Of a DNA stretch of 64,000 nucleotides, positions 1 through 8,563 are shown in pieces (within the stretch, counting starts at the first letter, position 1; every line of letters starts with the position of its first letter). Source of the stretch: Acidobacteriota bacterium (lineage in GTDB: Bacteria > Acidobacteriota > Vicinamibacteria > Vicinamibacterales > UBA2999); NCBI GenBank assembly GCA_030650395.1, contig JAUSDY010000176.1, positions 1 to 64,000 of the forward strand, read 5' to 3'. The position numbers and the translations under genes were made by a program. A model generated the notes under the pieces. It was not told the origin of the DNA, made no database searches, and was given only the letters and a program-made list of their open reading frames with translations.

Positions 1-6
1 CGTCGA

Positions 7-102
7 CGCGACGAGAGGGTGCTTTGAGAAAAAGCGGTGAGCTTACGTGGCGCTTCATGAGCTGGGCCCAACGCTTTTTGCTCAAAGCAACCTCTCGTCG
101 CG
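7..102. repeat. long inverted repeat (foldback) 3' of kinase gene
   Basis: Positions 7-36 and 72-102 are near-perfect reverse complements (about 30 bp per arm, one mismatch and one indel) around a 35-bp loop. The element lies immediately downstream of the minus-strand kinase gene that ends at 135. It may act as a transcription terminator or 3' stability structure; the role is inferred from position only. Confidence 0.7.
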
Positions 103-134
103 TAGCGGGGCCGGCTGCCACCCGCGGAAACGAG

Positions 135-1121
135 TTACTGCGGCTCCTGGCAGAACGGGCAGCGGTCGGCGCGGGCGTGTAGCGCCTTGCCGCACTTCCA
201 GCAGAAGCGGGGCTGCAGCGTTTCGCGCGCCTTCAGGCGTGCCTGGATATCGCTCAGTTCGTCGGATGCGGCGCTGCCGGGCGACAGGCCCGGCGCGGGC
301 CGCCACGGCCGGCGCGCTGGTGACGGGCTGCGCGCGGCGAGCACGGCTTCCAGCAGGTCCGCCGCGCGCGGGTAGCGCGACGGAATGTCGGGCGCGATCG
401 CCTTCATCACGATGTCGCTGATCGCCTTGGGCAGTTTCGGATTCTTCAGCTTCGGCGGCTTGGCCAGCTCGCCCCTCATCAGCTTGTCCATGTCGCCCGG
501 CATCGGCGTGTCGTAGGGCAGCACGCCCGTGAACATCTGATACATCGTGACGCCGAGCGAGTAGATGTCGGACGCGAACACGGCTTTGCCCAGGAACTGC
601 TCGGGCGCCATGTACGGAGGGCTGCCGATCACCGTGGTGCCGTGCGCGGCGATTTCGAGGAAGCGCGACGTGCCGAAATCGGCGACCTTGATCATGCCCT
701 GCTCGGTCACCAGCACGTTGCCTGGGCGCAGGTCGCGGTGGATGATGCCGTGCTTGTGGGCGTGGTCCATCGCGTTGCAGATCTGGCAGGTGTAATCGAG
801 CGCGCGCGCGAGGTCGAGCGTGCCGTCTCGCGCGATCACGGCTTCGAGCGTGTCGCCCTGCACGTACTCCATCACGATGAAAAACACATCGTCCTGCCGC
901 TCGGCCGTGAGCACGGTGACGATGTTGGGATGGCTGAGCGAGGCGAGCAGCCGCGGCTCGCGGACCAGCTCGCCGAAGTCGAGGTTCTGCCGGTGCGGAA
1001 CCTTGATGGCGACCTTCTTGTCGATCCACGTGTCTTCGGCGAGATAGACGCTGCCAAAGCCGCCGCTTCCCAGGGGTGAGAGGATGCGGTACTTCCCGAC
1101 TGTCTGGCCGCGAAAGAACAT
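135..1121 (-). CDS. serine/threonine protein kinase with C-terminal zinc ribbon
   Basis: A 328-aa Hanks-type kinase. Visible motifs are the glycine loop GSGGFGSV (residues 18-25), catalytic lysine in VAIKV (about residue 40), the catalytic loop HRDLRPGN, DFG in VADFGTS and the APE-like PYMAPEQF, so it should be active. After the kinase fold comes a Pro/Arg-rich linker and a C-terminal four-cysteine zinc ribbon (CWKCGK...CPFC). Acidobacterial kinases often carry such a ribbon at the N-terminus, so the C-terminal placement is uncommon. No transmembrane segment is evident, so it is probably cytosolic. An upstream in-frame start at 1223 would run through the promoter and into rsmE; ATG 1121 is preferred because the kinase fold begins there. 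The gene is divergent from rsmE with 24 bp between starts. Confidence 0.9.
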   Translation of the reverse strand: MFFRGQTVGKYRILSPLGSGGFGSVYLAEDTWIDKKVAIKVPHRQNLDFGELVREPRLLASLSHPNIVTVLTAERQDDVFFIVMEYVQGDTLEAVIARDGTLDLARALDYTCQICNAMDHAHKHGIIHRDLRPGNVLVTEQGMIKVADFGTSRFLEIAAHGTTVIGSPPYMAPEQFLGKAVFASDIYSLGVTMYQMFTGVLPYDTPMPGDMDKLMRGELAKPPKLKNPKLPKAISDIVMKAIAPDIPSRYPRAADLLEAVLAARSPSPARRPWRPAPGLSPGSAASDELSDIQARLKARETLQPRFCWKCGKALHARADRCPFCQEPQ

Positions 1122-1131
1122 CGGTGCGATG

Positions 1132-1139
1132 AGTATACT
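1132..1139. promoter_or_regulatory. symmetric -10 element of a bidirectional promoter
   Basis: The 10-bp perfect palindrome GAGTATACTC (1131-1140) reads TATACT on both strands. On the plus strand initiation about 7 bp downstream would fall at the rsmE GTG (1146); on the minus strand it would fall near 1125, just before the kinase ATG (1121). One sequence could therefore drive both genes with leaderless or nearly leaderless transcripts. No clear -35 was seen. Confidence 0.4.
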
Positions 1140-1145
1140 CTCCGC

Positions 1146-1886
1146 GTGCGTCCGCGTTTTTATGCGCCCGGCCTGGATCCGTCGGCCGAGCGCGTGCCGT
1201 TGCCGGCGGAGGAGGCCGAACACCTCGCGCGCGTGCTGCGGTTGGGCGCCGGCGCCCTCGTCCTCGTGATCGACGGACGCGGCGGTTTATGGAGCGCGGA
1301 AGTCATCGAAGCCGGCAAACGCTCCGCGGTGGTTCGGTTGATCGAGCGCGAGCAGCCGGCCGCCGAATCACGCGTGCCGATCACGCTCGTGATGGGCGTG
1401 CTGAAAGCCGACAAAATGGACGACGTCGTGCGCGACGCGGTGATGCTGGGCGTGACCGCCATTCAGCCGGTGGTCAGCGAACGCGCAGAGATTCGGATGG
1501 CCACGCTGGTGAAGAGCGAGCGGGTGAGCCGCTGGCAACGCATTGCGGTGTCGTCGGCCAAACAATGCGGGCGCGCGGTGGTGCCCGTGGTCCACGACGC
1601 TGTGCCGCTCGCCTGGTACTGGGCCGAGCCGACCGACGCCGTACGGGTGATGTGCGTCGAGCCGTCGGCGGTGCTCGGCCAGGTCGCGTCGGTCCACGAC
1701 GTGCCCCGGCCGCGCGCGGCGCATGTCATCGTCGGCCCGGAAGGGGGATGGACGGTGCCCGAAGTGGCCGAGGCCCACGCGTCCGGCGTTATCCTGATGT
1801 CGCTCGGCGCCCGGACGCTTCGCGCCGATGCGGTTCCGATCGTCGCCCTGACGGCGCTGCTTACGACCTGGAGTGAACTGACATGA
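1146..1886 (+). CDS. rsmE: 16S rRNA (uracil(1498)-N(3))-methyltransferase RsmE
   Basis: A 246-aa SPOUT-family enzyme that methylates N3 of U1498 in 16S rRNA using S-adenosylmethionine. The N-terminus (RFYAPG..., AEHLARVLRLGAG) matches the RsmE PUA-like domain. The C-terminal knot carries the signature IVGPEGGW near residue 200 and SLGARTLRADAVP near the end. Length is normal for the family. The start is GTG at 1146. In many genomes rsmE follows prmA in the heat-shock operon; here it is on the opposite strand from hrcA-grpE-dnaJ-prmA but still within 2 kb, suggesting a local rearrangement. Its stop overlaps the next gene in an ATGA. Confidence 0.95.
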   Translation: MRPRFYAPGLDPSAERVPLPAEEAEHLARVLRLGAGALVLVIDGRGGLWSAEVIEAGKRSAVVRLIEREQPAAESRVPITLVMGVLKADKMDDVVRDAVMLGVTAIQPVVSERAEIRMATLVKSERVSRWQRIAVSSAKQCGRAVVPVVHDAVPLAWYWAEPTDAVRVMCVEPSAVLGQVASVHDVPRPRAAHVIVGPEGGWTVPEVAEAHASGVILMSLGARTLRADAVPIVALTALLTTWSELT

Positions 1887-2650
1887 TCAGACCGATTCTT
1901 CTCTCATTCTTTGTGGCGGGCCTGGGCATGAGCGCGATCGCCGCGCAGCCGCAAGAGCCGCTGCCGCCGACCGTGGCGACGTTCTCGATTCTCGGCTTCG
2001 ATCCCGAGACCGGTGAAGTGGGCGGCGCGGTGCAGTCGCGCGTCTTCACGCTCACCGGGGTGCTGACCGCGGATGCCGACGCGGGCGTCGTGGCGACCCA
2101 GGCGATCGTCGACGTGAGCTACGGACCGAAGGCCGTCGCGCTGCTCAAGGTGGGAATGACCCCGGACGCGATCATCAAGGCCGTTTGGGAGAGCGATCCG
2201 GACCCCGTGCCGAATCGGTGGACCAAGCAGGGCCGCCAGTTCGCGGTGATCAATCTCAAAGGCGAGACCGCCACCTTCACCGGTCCGAAAGCCACGACGT
2301 GGGCAGGCGGCAAGCAGGGCAAGTACTGCACCGCACAAGGCAACATCCTTGCGGGTCCGGCCGTGGTCGAGAACATGGTGAGGGCGTTCGAGGAGACGAA
2401 AGGCCATCTCTCCTTGCGGTTGATGGCGGCGCTCGATGCCGGCCAGGCCGCAGGCGGCGACACCCGCGGCATGCAGGCGGCGTCGATGGTGATCGTGAAA
2501 AAGGGCGCCGGCGTGTGGCTCAACAACGACACGGTGCTGCGGTTCCAGGTGGACGACAGTCCAGATCCGTTCAAGGAACTGCGGCGCGTGGTGGAAAGCT
2601 GGAATGCTGTGCGGGCCAAGAACGGCGCGCGGCCGGTGAGGCCGCAATAA
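1883..2650 (+). CDS. DUF1028 domain-containing secreted protein
   Basis: A 255-aa protein with an N-terminal signal peptide (hydrophobic run after MIRPI, Ala-rich cleavage region near residue 20) followed by a DUF1028 fold. Family features are ATFSILGFDPETGEVG at the mature N-terminus, the alternating GVVATQA strand and the GKYCTAQGNIL segment. DUF1028 proteins resemble Ntn hydrolases; the substrate is unknown. It starts inside the rsmE stop codon (ATGA overlap), so the two are probably co-transcribed and translationally coupled, although a functional link is not obvious. Confidence 0.85.
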   Translation: MIRPILLSFFVAGLGMSAIAAQPQEPLPPTVATFSILGFDPETGEVGGAVQSRVFTLTGVLTADADAGVVATQAIVDVSYGPKAVALLKVGMTPDAIIKAVWESDPDPVPNRWTKQGRQFAVINLKGETATFTGPKATTWAGGKQGKYCTAQGNILAGPAVVENMVRAFEETKGHLSLRLMAALDAGQAAGGDTRGMQAASMVIVKKGAGVWLNNDTVLRFQVDDSPDPFKELRRVVESWNAVRAKNGARPVRPQ

Positions 2651-2731
2651 AACGGGACACCGAGTGGGCGTGCAAAAGTGAGCAGCAGTGATTAAGCCCG
2701 GCTGATCGGACGATAGACCCGTTGAGGGCAC

Positions 2732-3016
2732 ATGTCCGACGTCGACCCGCAGCAGATGAGACATTACGCGGCGCTGGCGAATTCGACGGCAGGACCGTTG
2801 GGCGACGTCTATCGATTGCTGTCGCGGCCGCGCATGCATTACGGCGGGGCCGAAGCGTCCTGTCAGCAGTTCCTCATCGTGCTCGAGCTTGCCTCCTCTC
2901 CCGAGGAGTTGACCGACGTGCGCGCCGCGATTGAAGCCTTCGAGCAGGGCGGCTGGGGCATGTTCGCCGCCAAACTACGGCCCGCTCTCGCCGCCGCCGA
3001 AGCGCGTTTAAGGTAG
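2732..3016 (+). CDS. hypothetical protein, 94 aa
   Basis: I do not recognise this protein. It is 94 aa, soluble and mostly helical in appearance, rich in Ala, Glu and Leu, with no cysteine cluster or transmembrane segment. A GAGGG ribosome-binding site lies about 5 bases before ATG 2732, which supports expression. It follows the DUF1028 gene after 81 bp and is followed by the large inverted repeat at 3051-3233. Confidence 0.55.
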   Translation: MSDVDPQQMRHYAALANSTAGPLGDVYRLLSRPRMHYGGAEASCQQFLIVLELASSPEELTDVRAAIEAFEQGGWGMFAAKLRPALAAAEARLR

Positions 3017-3050
3017 GCCTCGAACCGCCGCCGCAGATTCTCCAACGAGG

Positions 3051-3233
3051 CCGCAGATGACGCAGATAACACAGATCTAAATACAGCCGCAGATGACACA
3101 GATTACGCAGATCGATTTAGGCCCCTGACCTAACTTCTGCGTCATCTGCGTCATCTGCGGCTGCGTTTAGAAAGAATTTGATCTGCGTAATCTGTGTCAT
3201 CTGTGGCCCCGTGGTATTTCTTATCTGCGTCAT
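3051..3233. repeat. nested inverted repeats built from CAGAT words
   Basis: The interval is made of repeated CAGATGAC/CAGATTAC words with reverse complements downstream. Arms 3088-3114 and 3180-3206 pair over 26 of 27 bp; arms 3051-3068 and 3144-3161 pair over 18 of 18. The last copy overlaps the prmA stop codon (3230-3232). It separates two converging genes, so a bidirectional terminator role is plausible. Confidence 0.8.
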
Positions 3234-4135
3234 CGGCGGCTCACGAGGTGCAGCGCCATCCAGCTGTCTTCCGTGAGGCGTGCGTGTTCGGCGAAGTTGC
3301 TAAAGGCCTCTCGTACGGCATCCACCTCCGTGTGATCGAAGCCGCTGATAATCAGCGTGCCGCCCGGCCGGACGAAGGTGGCCAGAATCGCAGCGGTTGA
3401 GGTGAGCATTCCACCAGTCAGGTTGGCGAGCACTACGTCTGCCGCGTTCGGTGGCGCCGCTCGGAAATCGGCCACGCGAAACTCGATCGTGTCAGGCAGC
3501 GTGTTCAAACTCGCGCTCGCTTCCGCTGACGAGATCGCATCGATGTCGACATCGATCCCCACCACTCTGCGTGCGCCGCGCAGCGCCGCCGCCATCGACA
3601 GCACGCCCGAACCGGTTCCCAGATCGAGCACATCGAGATCCGACACGTCGAGATCCGACAACAGCCGCAGGCACATGCGCGTCGTGGCGTGATGGCCCGT
3701 GCCGAATCCCATCGACGGCTCGATCACGATCACGGTGACAGCGTCTGGCGGTGCGTCGGGCAGATCCCACGGCGGGGCCACGATGAACGAGCCGGCCCGT
3801 ACCGCGGTTAGTGATTTCTGCGAGCGTGCCGCCCAGTCGTCATCGGGAACGTCGACGAGCTCGATGGTGAGGGTCGGGAACGCCGCGCGAAGCGCATCGA
3901 CGGCCTGTGCGCGCTCGGCTTCGTGCTGAAAAAATACCCGCCACTGCACGGGCGTTGGTGGCGGATCGGGAATGGGCGGGTAAGTCGGATCCCACAGCCC
4001 GCCCGGCGGCAGCGGCCGCTCTGCCAGGTCTTCGATCGCGGCGGGGGAGTAATCGTCGAGCGCAGCGGCCAACGCGTCTTCTGAAGGATCGTCGAGCGTT
4101 GACGCCCGCACGATCAACGCCGGCCAGCTAGCCAA
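3230..4135 (-). CDS. prmA: ribosomal protein L11 methyltransferase PrmA
   Basis: A 301-aa class I methyltransferase that trimethylates ribosomal protein L11. The N-terminal domain ([12 protein letters not shown]...) is followed by the SAM-binding motif [16 protein letters not shown], the family signature [16 protein letters not shown] just before it, and VLANLTGG, the PrmA-type NxxxG catalytic region. The start is a TTG (4133-4135) that overlaps the end of dnaJ by 8 bp, indicating translational coupling. The stop codon lies inside the CAGAT-type inverted repeat. It is the last gene of the hrcA-grpE-dnaJ-prmA operon. Confidence 0.92.
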   Translation of the reverse strand: MASWPALIVRASTLDDPSEDALAAALDDYSPAAIEDLAERPLPPGGLWDPTYPPIPDPPPTPVQWRVFFQHEAERAQAVDALRAAFPTLTIELVDVPDDDWAARSQKSLTAVRAGSFIVAPPWDLPDAPPDAVTVIVIEPSMGFGTGHHATTRMCLRLLSDLDVSDLDVLDLGTGSGVLSMAAALRGARRVVGIDVDIDAISSAEASASLNTLPDTIEFRVADFRAAPPNAADVVLANLTGGMLTSTAAILATFVRPGGTLIISGFDHTEVDAVREAFSNFAEHARLTEDSWMALHLVSRR

Positions 4136-5264
4136 AAATGTCCTTCACCTTGCCGAAGATGCCGCGGTCGTCGTCTTCGTCGCGCGACTGCGGCTTGACC
4201 TTCTGCTCGGGCAGCGTCGCGGCGAGCTCTTCGAGCAGCTTCTTCTGCTCTTTGCTCAGCTTCTTCGGCGTCACGGCCTGGACGGTCACCAGCAGATCGC
4301 CGCGCCCCCGTCCCGAGACATCGGGCATGCCCTTGGCGCGGAGGCGGAACGTGGTTCCGGTCTGCGTACTCTCGGCAATCTTGATCGTCTCGTTACCGTC
4401 GATGCCTGGCACCTTGATCTCGCCGCCAAGCGCGAGCGTGGTGAAGGGCAGCGGCACGTGGCAGTGCAGGTCGTTGCCGTCACGCTGGAAGAACTCGTGT
4501 TCGCGGACGATGATGACGACGTAGAGATCGCCGGTGGGTCCGCCCTGCGTGCCGGCTTCGCCTTCGCCGGTCAGGCGCAGGCGTTGCCCGGTCGCGATGC
4601 CGGCGGGAATCTTGACTGTCAGCTTGCGCGTTTGCTCGATCGTGCCTCCGCCCTTGCAGGTCGGGCACGGTTTCGTGATGACCTTGCCCGCGCCGCGGCA
4701 TTGGCCGCACGTTCGAGCCACCGTGAAGAAGCCTTGCTGATACCGCAACTGGCCGGCGCCCCGGCACTGGGGACAGGTCGTCGGCGAGCTGCCGGCGGCC
4801 GCGCCCGAGCCTTTGCAGGTCCCGCAGGTCTCATGGCGCGGGATCTGAATCGAGGTCTCGACACCCTTGGCGGCCTGCTCGAATTCGATCTCGAGGTCAT
4901 AGCGCAGGTCGGCGCCGCGCTGCGGCCCGCCGCGACGGCCGCCGCCAAAGCCGAAAATATCGCCGAGCCCGCCGAAGATGTCCTGGAATTCGGTGAAGAC
5001 CGACGGGTCGAATCCCGCGCCGCCCGGACCTGACGCGCCGCCGCCGCCGGCGTGGCCGAAGCGGTCGTAGCGCGCCCGCTTGGTGTCGTCGCACAACACG
5101 GCGTACGCCTCGGCCGCTTCCTTGAAGCGCTCTTCCGCCGGCTTGTCGCCGGCGTTGCGATCGGGATGGTATTGAAGCGCGAGTTTTCGGTACGCGCTCT
5201 TGATGTCCTGGTCGCTCGCCGAACGGCCGACGCCGAGGGTCTCGTAATAGTCGCGCTTGCTCAC
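4128..5264 (-). CDS. dnaJ: molecular chaperone DnaJ
   Basis: A 378-aa type I Hsp40 co-chaperone. It has a J-domain with the HPD motif (YHPDRN), a Gly/Phe-rich linker, four CxxCxGxG zinc-binding repeats ([32 protein letters not shown]) and the C-terminal substrate-binding domains. It stimulates the DnaK ATPase and delivers unfolded clients. Length is typical. The ATG overlaps the grpE stop by 4 bp (ATGA). dnaK, often between grpE and dnaJ, is not here and must lie elsewhere. Confidence 0.97.
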   Translation of the reverse strand: MSKRDYYETLGVGRSASDQDIKSAYRKLALQYHPDRNAGDKPAEERFKEAAEAYAVLCDDTKRARYDRFGHAGGGGASGPGGAGFDPSVFTEFQDIFGGLGDIFGFGGGRRGGPQRGADLRYDLEIEFEQAAKGVETSIQIPRHETCGTCKGSGAAAGSSPTTCPQCRGAGQLRYQQGFFTVARTCGQCRGAGKVITKPCPTCKGGGTIEQTRKLTVKIPAGIATGQRLRLTGEGEAGTQGGPTGDLYVVIIVREHEFFQRDGNDLHCHVPLPFTTLALGGEIKVPGIDGNETIKIAESTQTGTTFRLRAKGMPDVSGRGRGDLLVTVQAVTPKKLSKEQKKLLEELAATLPEQKVKPQSRDEDDDRGIFGKVKDIFG

Positions 5265-5785
5265 GACGCCTTCGCCACTTTCACCATGGCGGGGCGCAGC
5301 AGGCGATCGCCGAGCTTGTAGCCTTTGGCCATCACGCCGACGACCTCGCCCTCACGAGCGCCGGGCACTTCTTCGTATGCCACCGCCTGGTGGTGGTGCG
5401 GATCGAAATCGGCGCCGAGCGCATCGATGGTGATGACGCCGCGCTTCTTGAGCATGTCGGCGAGCTGCTTCTGGATCAGCTCGAGCCCGGCCTTGTAGGG
5501 CAGCGCCTCGGGCGGCGCCGGCGCGGCCAGCGCGCGATCGAAATCGTCGGCGATGTTGATGACCTCGCCGAGCACGTCAGCGGCGGCCCATTCGATCATG
5601 TCCTTGCGATCGCGATCGACGCGCTTACGGAAATTGTCGAACTCGGCGGTCTTGCGGAGCAGGCGATCGTAGAGCTCGTCGCGCTCGCGCGGGACGGCGT
5701 CAGGACCCGTTTCAGGAACGTCCGCCTCGGTCACGCCGCGGGCGGTCTCGCCGTTATCTATCGAATCGCTCGGATCGTCACTCAT
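5261..5785 (-). CDS. grpE: nucleotide exchange factor GrpE
   Basis: A 174-aa GrpE, the ADP-release factor for DnaK. An acidic disordered N-terminus is followed by the long dimerising helix ([20 protein letters not shown]) and the beta-wing domain with [14 protein letters not shown]. Length is typical. It sits 44 bp downstream of hrcA and overlaps dnaJ by 4 bp. A possible extra promoter (TACAAT, 5797-5802) lies in the gap to hrcA. Confidence 0.95.
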   Translation of the reverse strand: MSDDPSDSIDNGETARGVTEADVPETGPDAVPRERDELYDRLLRKTAEFDNFRKRVDRDRKDMIEWAAADVLGEVINIADDFDRALAAPAPPEALPYKAGLELIQKQLADMLKKRGVITIDALGADFDPHHHQAVAYEEVPGAREGEVVGVMAKGYKLGDRLLRPAMVKVAKAS

Positions 5786-5796
5786 GAACAGTAGAT

Positions 5797-5802
5797 ATTG
5801 TA
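5797..5802 (-). promoter_or_regulatory. -10-like element upstream of grpE
   Basis: On the minus strand TACAAT ends 11 bases before the grpE ATG. Initiation 7 bases downstream would give a leader of about 4 nt. It lies in the 44-bp hrcA-grpE gap, so grpE-dnaJ-prmA could be transcribed separately from hrcA. No convincing -35 was found. Confidence 0.3.
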
Positions 5803-5829
5803 GCGCCCGGCGTCAGCCGGACCGTTGAC

Positions 5830-6885
5830 TCAATTGTTGTTGCGAAGCACGCGCGCGATCGCAATCGCGGCGACGTCCACCACGCTGATCGCCTTGGAAT
5901 AGCGCATGCGCGTGGGGCCGATCACGCCGACCGTGCCGGTGCTGCGGCCGTCGAAGTAGGTCGCGGCAATCAGGCTGAAGGGCCGCAGCTCGGGGTCGTT
6001 GTGTTCGGCGCCGATCACCACCGTGAGGCCGGGGCCGTCGATGTATTCGGTCAGCATGCGGACCAGCCGTTGCTTCTCTTCGACCATCCTCAACAGGCCG
6101 CGCAGCGTCGCCGCCGAGATGCCGCTGGCTTGCACGACTTCGTCGAGCAGCGTCGAGGCGCCGTCGATGTAGACAGCGGTCGGGCTCTCGAGATCTTCGA
6201 ACGAGCTGCTGGCCAGCCGCAGCGCGAGACCGAGCAGTTGGTCGTACAGCGATCGCTCTTCCTTGAGCCGCTCGACCACGCCGTTGCGGACCTCTTCGAG
6301 CGTGCAACCGGCGAACTCGGAGTTGAGGAAGTTGGCCGCCTGCTCGAGCTCCGATCCGTTCACCGCTTCGCCAATGTCTACCGTTTTCTGCGACACCTGG
6401 TTGCCGCTGGCCACCATCACCACGAGAATGCGGCTGCCGCTGAGCGGCACGAACTCGATGCGTTGGAACAAGGCCTGCGCATTCGGCGGCGCGATCGCAA
6501 AGCCGACGCTCCGCGATGCTTCAGAGAGAACATGAGAGGTCGACGACAACAGGTCGTCCATCAGAGGCGCGTCGCCGGCTTCCTGGCGCAGCCGCGCTTC
6601 GACCGCCGAGACGTCCTTGGTGGGGCGCCGGACTTCGAGCAGCATGTCGACGTAAAAGCGATAGCCGACGTCGGTCGGCACGCGGCCGGCAGAGGTGTGC
6701 GGCTGCCACACGTAGCCCATCTCCTCGAGCTGCGCCAGCACGTTGCGGACGGTCGCCGAAGACAGGTTGAGCCCCGCGCGGTGCGCGAGGCTCGCCGACG
6801 CCACGGGCTCGCCCGTCTCGATGTACGAGCGCACGAGCGTAGCGAGGATGCGTCGGGTGCGGTCGGAAAGGGCCGGACCAGTCAT
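5830..6885 (-). CDS. hrcA: heat-inducible transcriptional repressor HrcA
   Basis: A 351-aa HrcA repressor. The N-terminal winged-helix segment (RRILATLVRSYIETGEPVAS) binds CIRCE operators, and the C-terminal GAF-like domain includes GPTRMRYSKAI. It should repress this operon and other chaperone genes until titrated by misfolded protein through GroEL, as known for the family. A CIRCE-like inverted repeat overlaps its own start codon (6885-6911), which fits autoregulation. It heads the operon hrcA-grpE-dnaJ-prmA. A small zinc-ribbon reading frame upstream ends in an ATGA overlap with this start. Confidence 0.95.
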   Translation of the reverse strand: MTGPALSDRTRRILATLVRSYIETGEPVASASLAHRAGLNLSSATVRNVLAQLEEMGYVWQPHTSAGRVPTDVGYRFYVDMLLEVRRPTKDVSAVEARLRQEAGDAPLMDDLLSSTSHVLSEASRSVGFAIAPPNAQALFQRIEFVPLSGSRILVVMVASGNQVSQKTVDIGEAVNGSELEQAANFLNSEFAGCTLEEVRNGVVERLKEERSLYDQLLGLALRLASSSFEDLESPTAVYIDGASTLLDEVVQASGISAATLRGLLRMVEEKQRLVRMLTEYIDGPGLTVVIGAEHNDPELRPFSLIAATYFDGRSTGTVGVIGPTRMRYSKAISVVDVAAIAIARVLRNNN

Positions 6886-7118
6886 TGGCAGTCGGTTAAG
6901 TGGACTGCTAATAGTGTAACACGGGGTTCCTCACGGGCGTTCCCGCAGGGGTTTTGGTCTTTGACAGTTGTTTGCGAATCGAGCCGGTACTTGTTGTCGA
7001 GCACCTTGCCAATGTGTTTGAGCTCCGAAGGCTGATCGGGCTCGAGCACGGTACCGTCATGAGGGCACAGACGCTCGTTGGCGCTGAAGCGTGTGCCGCA
7101 TTTTGGACACGTCGTCAT
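6882..7118 (-). pseudogene. zinc-ribbon remnant of a Ser/Thr kinase (78 aa)
   Basis: The first 50 residues are a CPKCGTRF...CPHDG zinc ribbon followed by IGKVLDNKYRL, which is the usual opening of an acidobacterial zinc-ribbon Ser/Thr kinase just before the glycine loop. The sequence then leaves the family and reads through the hrcA promoter region to a stop overlapping the hrcA start. I read it as the 5' stub of a deleted kinase gene, although the ATGA overlap with hrcA means a short zinc-ribbon protein coupled to hrcA cannot be excluded. Confidence 0.5.
6885..6911. promoter_or_regulatory. CIRCE-like HrcA operator
   Basis: Plus strand TTGGCAGTC, then 9 bases, then GACTGCTAA. The family consensus is TTAGCACTC-N9-GAGTGCTAA; spacing and half-site length agree exactly, and both halves carry the same C/G swap (AGTC/GACT), so symmetry is kept except for one base. 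It abuts the hrcA start codon (6883-6885), so bound HrcA would block both initiation and early translation. Confidence 0.75.
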
Positions 7119-7152
7119 GGCTCGAGAATTTTACCTTGAGTGTCGGTTGGCG

Positions 7153-7178
7153 GATCGCGGAACTAAAGTTCCGCGATC
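7153..7178. repeat. 26-bp perfect palindrome (family A)
   Basis: Arms of 12 bp (GATCGCGGAACT and its complement) surround a central AA. It lies 2 bp downstream of the amidohydrolase stop codon on the minus strand and is a likely terminator or 3' hairpin. A relative with core CGCGGAACT-TT-AGTTCCGCG occurs at 30899. Confidence 0.8.
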
Positions 7179-7180
7179 TG

Positions 7181-8563
7181 TCAAAAACCCGCGCGGGACG
7201 CAAGCGCGGCGGCCTCGTGTTTGGCCGCGTCCGCGACCTCCGACGGGTCCCAGCGCGTCGCGGTGAAGTTGTCGACCAGCACTTCGCCATCGACCACCGT
7301 CGTGCGGACGTCGGTCCCTCGCGCGGCGTAGACCAGGGTGGAGTACGGATCGATCCCGAGCGCGAGGTGCGGCCGGTGGCGATCCACGAGGATGAAGTCG
7401 GCACGCTTGCCCGGCGCGATGCAGCCAATCTCGGCCTCGAGCCCGAGCGCCCGGGCGCCTTCGCGCGTGGCCATCCAGACGGCGTCTCTGGCCGTCAGTG
7501 CTCCCGGCGCGTGACGCACCGACTGCAGGACCGCCGCGAGCCGCATCTCTTCGAACATGTCGAGATGGTTATTGCACGCGGCGCCGTCGGCGCCGAGCGA
7601 CACGGAAATGCCTTTCGCACGCATCTCGACGACAGGCGCGAGGCCGGATCCGAGCTTCAGATTCGACCCAGGGCAGTGCAGCACCTTGACCTGGTGATCG
7701 GCGATCACAGCCTGCTCGGACTCGTCCACCCACACGCAGTGGGCCAGGCACAGGCGGGGCGATGCCAGACCGGTGTCCGCGAGGTAGTGAATGTTCGACA
7801 GGCCGGTGCGCGATCGGATCAACGCGACCTCGTCGCGATTCTCGGACGCGTGTGTGTGGATCACGAGGCCGTGTTCGCGCGACAGGTGCGCGACGGCTTC
7901 GAGCAGCTCGCGCGAGCACGAGATGGCAAAGCGTGGTGCGAATGCCGCGCGCAGGCGTCCGTTGGCGCGGCCGTGCCATCGCTTGGCGATCGCGACGCTC
8001 TCGTCGATCGAATTCCCGGTCTGCTCGAGCAGCCGCGCCGGCACCGCCGAGTCTGAATCCATCATGCACTTGCCGACCACGGCGCGAAGGCCCGTTGGCT
8101 CGAGCGCTTCGAATACCGCATCGGTGTCGTGCACGGTTTCCATCGACAGAATCGTGGTGGTGCCGCTGTGGAGAAGTTCTGACGCGGCGTAGCGCGCCGA
8201 CGCCGCCAGCGACGCCGCGGTATGGGCGGCCTCCATCGGCCAGATCCGCGTCTTGAGCCAGTCGAGCAGCGCCAGGTCGTCCGCGTAGCCGCGGAAGATG
8301 GTCTGACACAAGTGAATGTGGGTCTGGATGAACCCGGGCAGCAGGTACGCGCCGCGGGCATCGATGGTGCGGTCAACCCGCTCGTTGGCATCGACGCGCC
8401 CGACCGCCGCGATGCGCCCGTTCCGGACCAGCAGATCGCCTTCGACAATGTCGAAGGCGTCGTTCATGGTGAGGATGGTCGCGCCGCGGACGGCAAGGCC
8501 ACCCACGCGCGGCTGCCGCGCGTGGGGCCCGGCTAACGAAGGGCCTTGAGCGTGGGCATCCAT
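7181..8563 (-). CDS. amidohydrolase, TRZ/ATZ family (nucleoside/triazine deaminase-like)
   Basis: A 460-aa metal-dependent hydrolase of the amidohydrolase superfamily, closest in layout to S-adenosylhomocysteine/methylthioadenosine deaminases (MtaD) and chlorohydrolases. Metal ligands are visible in THIHLCQTIFRG, HTHASE and SLGADGAACNNHLDMFEE. It probably deaminates a purine nucleoside or aminated ring; the exact substrate cannot be read. The most upstream ATG (8561-8563) overlaps the XdhC-family gene by 31 bp; an in-frame GTG at 8506, just before GGLAVRGATILTM, is an alternative start. Adjacency to XdhC suggests purine salvage or catabolism. A perfect palindrome follows the stop. Confidence 0.88.
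   Translation of the reverse strand: MDAHAQGPSLAGPHARQPRVGGLAVRGATILTMNDAFDIVEGDLLVRNGRIAAVGRVDANERVDRTIDARGAYLLPGFIQTHIHLCQTIFRGYADDLALLDWLKTRIWPMEAAHTAASLAASARYAASELLHSGTTTILSMETVHDTDAVFEALEPTGLRAVVGKCMMDSDSAVPARLLEQTGNSIDESVAIAKRWHGRANGRLRAAFAPRFAISCSRELLEAVAHLSREHGLVIHTHASENRDEVALIRSRTGLSNIHYLADTGLASPRLCLAHCVWVDESEQAVIADHQVKVLHCPGSNLKLGSGLAPVVEMRAKGISVSLGADGAACNNHLDMFEEMRLAAVLQSVRHAPGALTARDAVWMATREGARALGLEAEIGCIAPGKRADFILVDRHRPHLALGIDPYSTLVYAARGTDVRTTVVDGEVLVDNFTATRWDPSEVADAAKHEAAALASRAGF

Noticed and set aside
3051-3233. CRISPR-like repeats
   Set aside because: Repeats are short words in both orientations forming inverted arms, without regular unique spacers or nearby cas genes.
6960-6966. 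TTGACAG as a plus-strand -35 element
   Set aside because: No -10 at proper spacing and no plus-strand gene follows.
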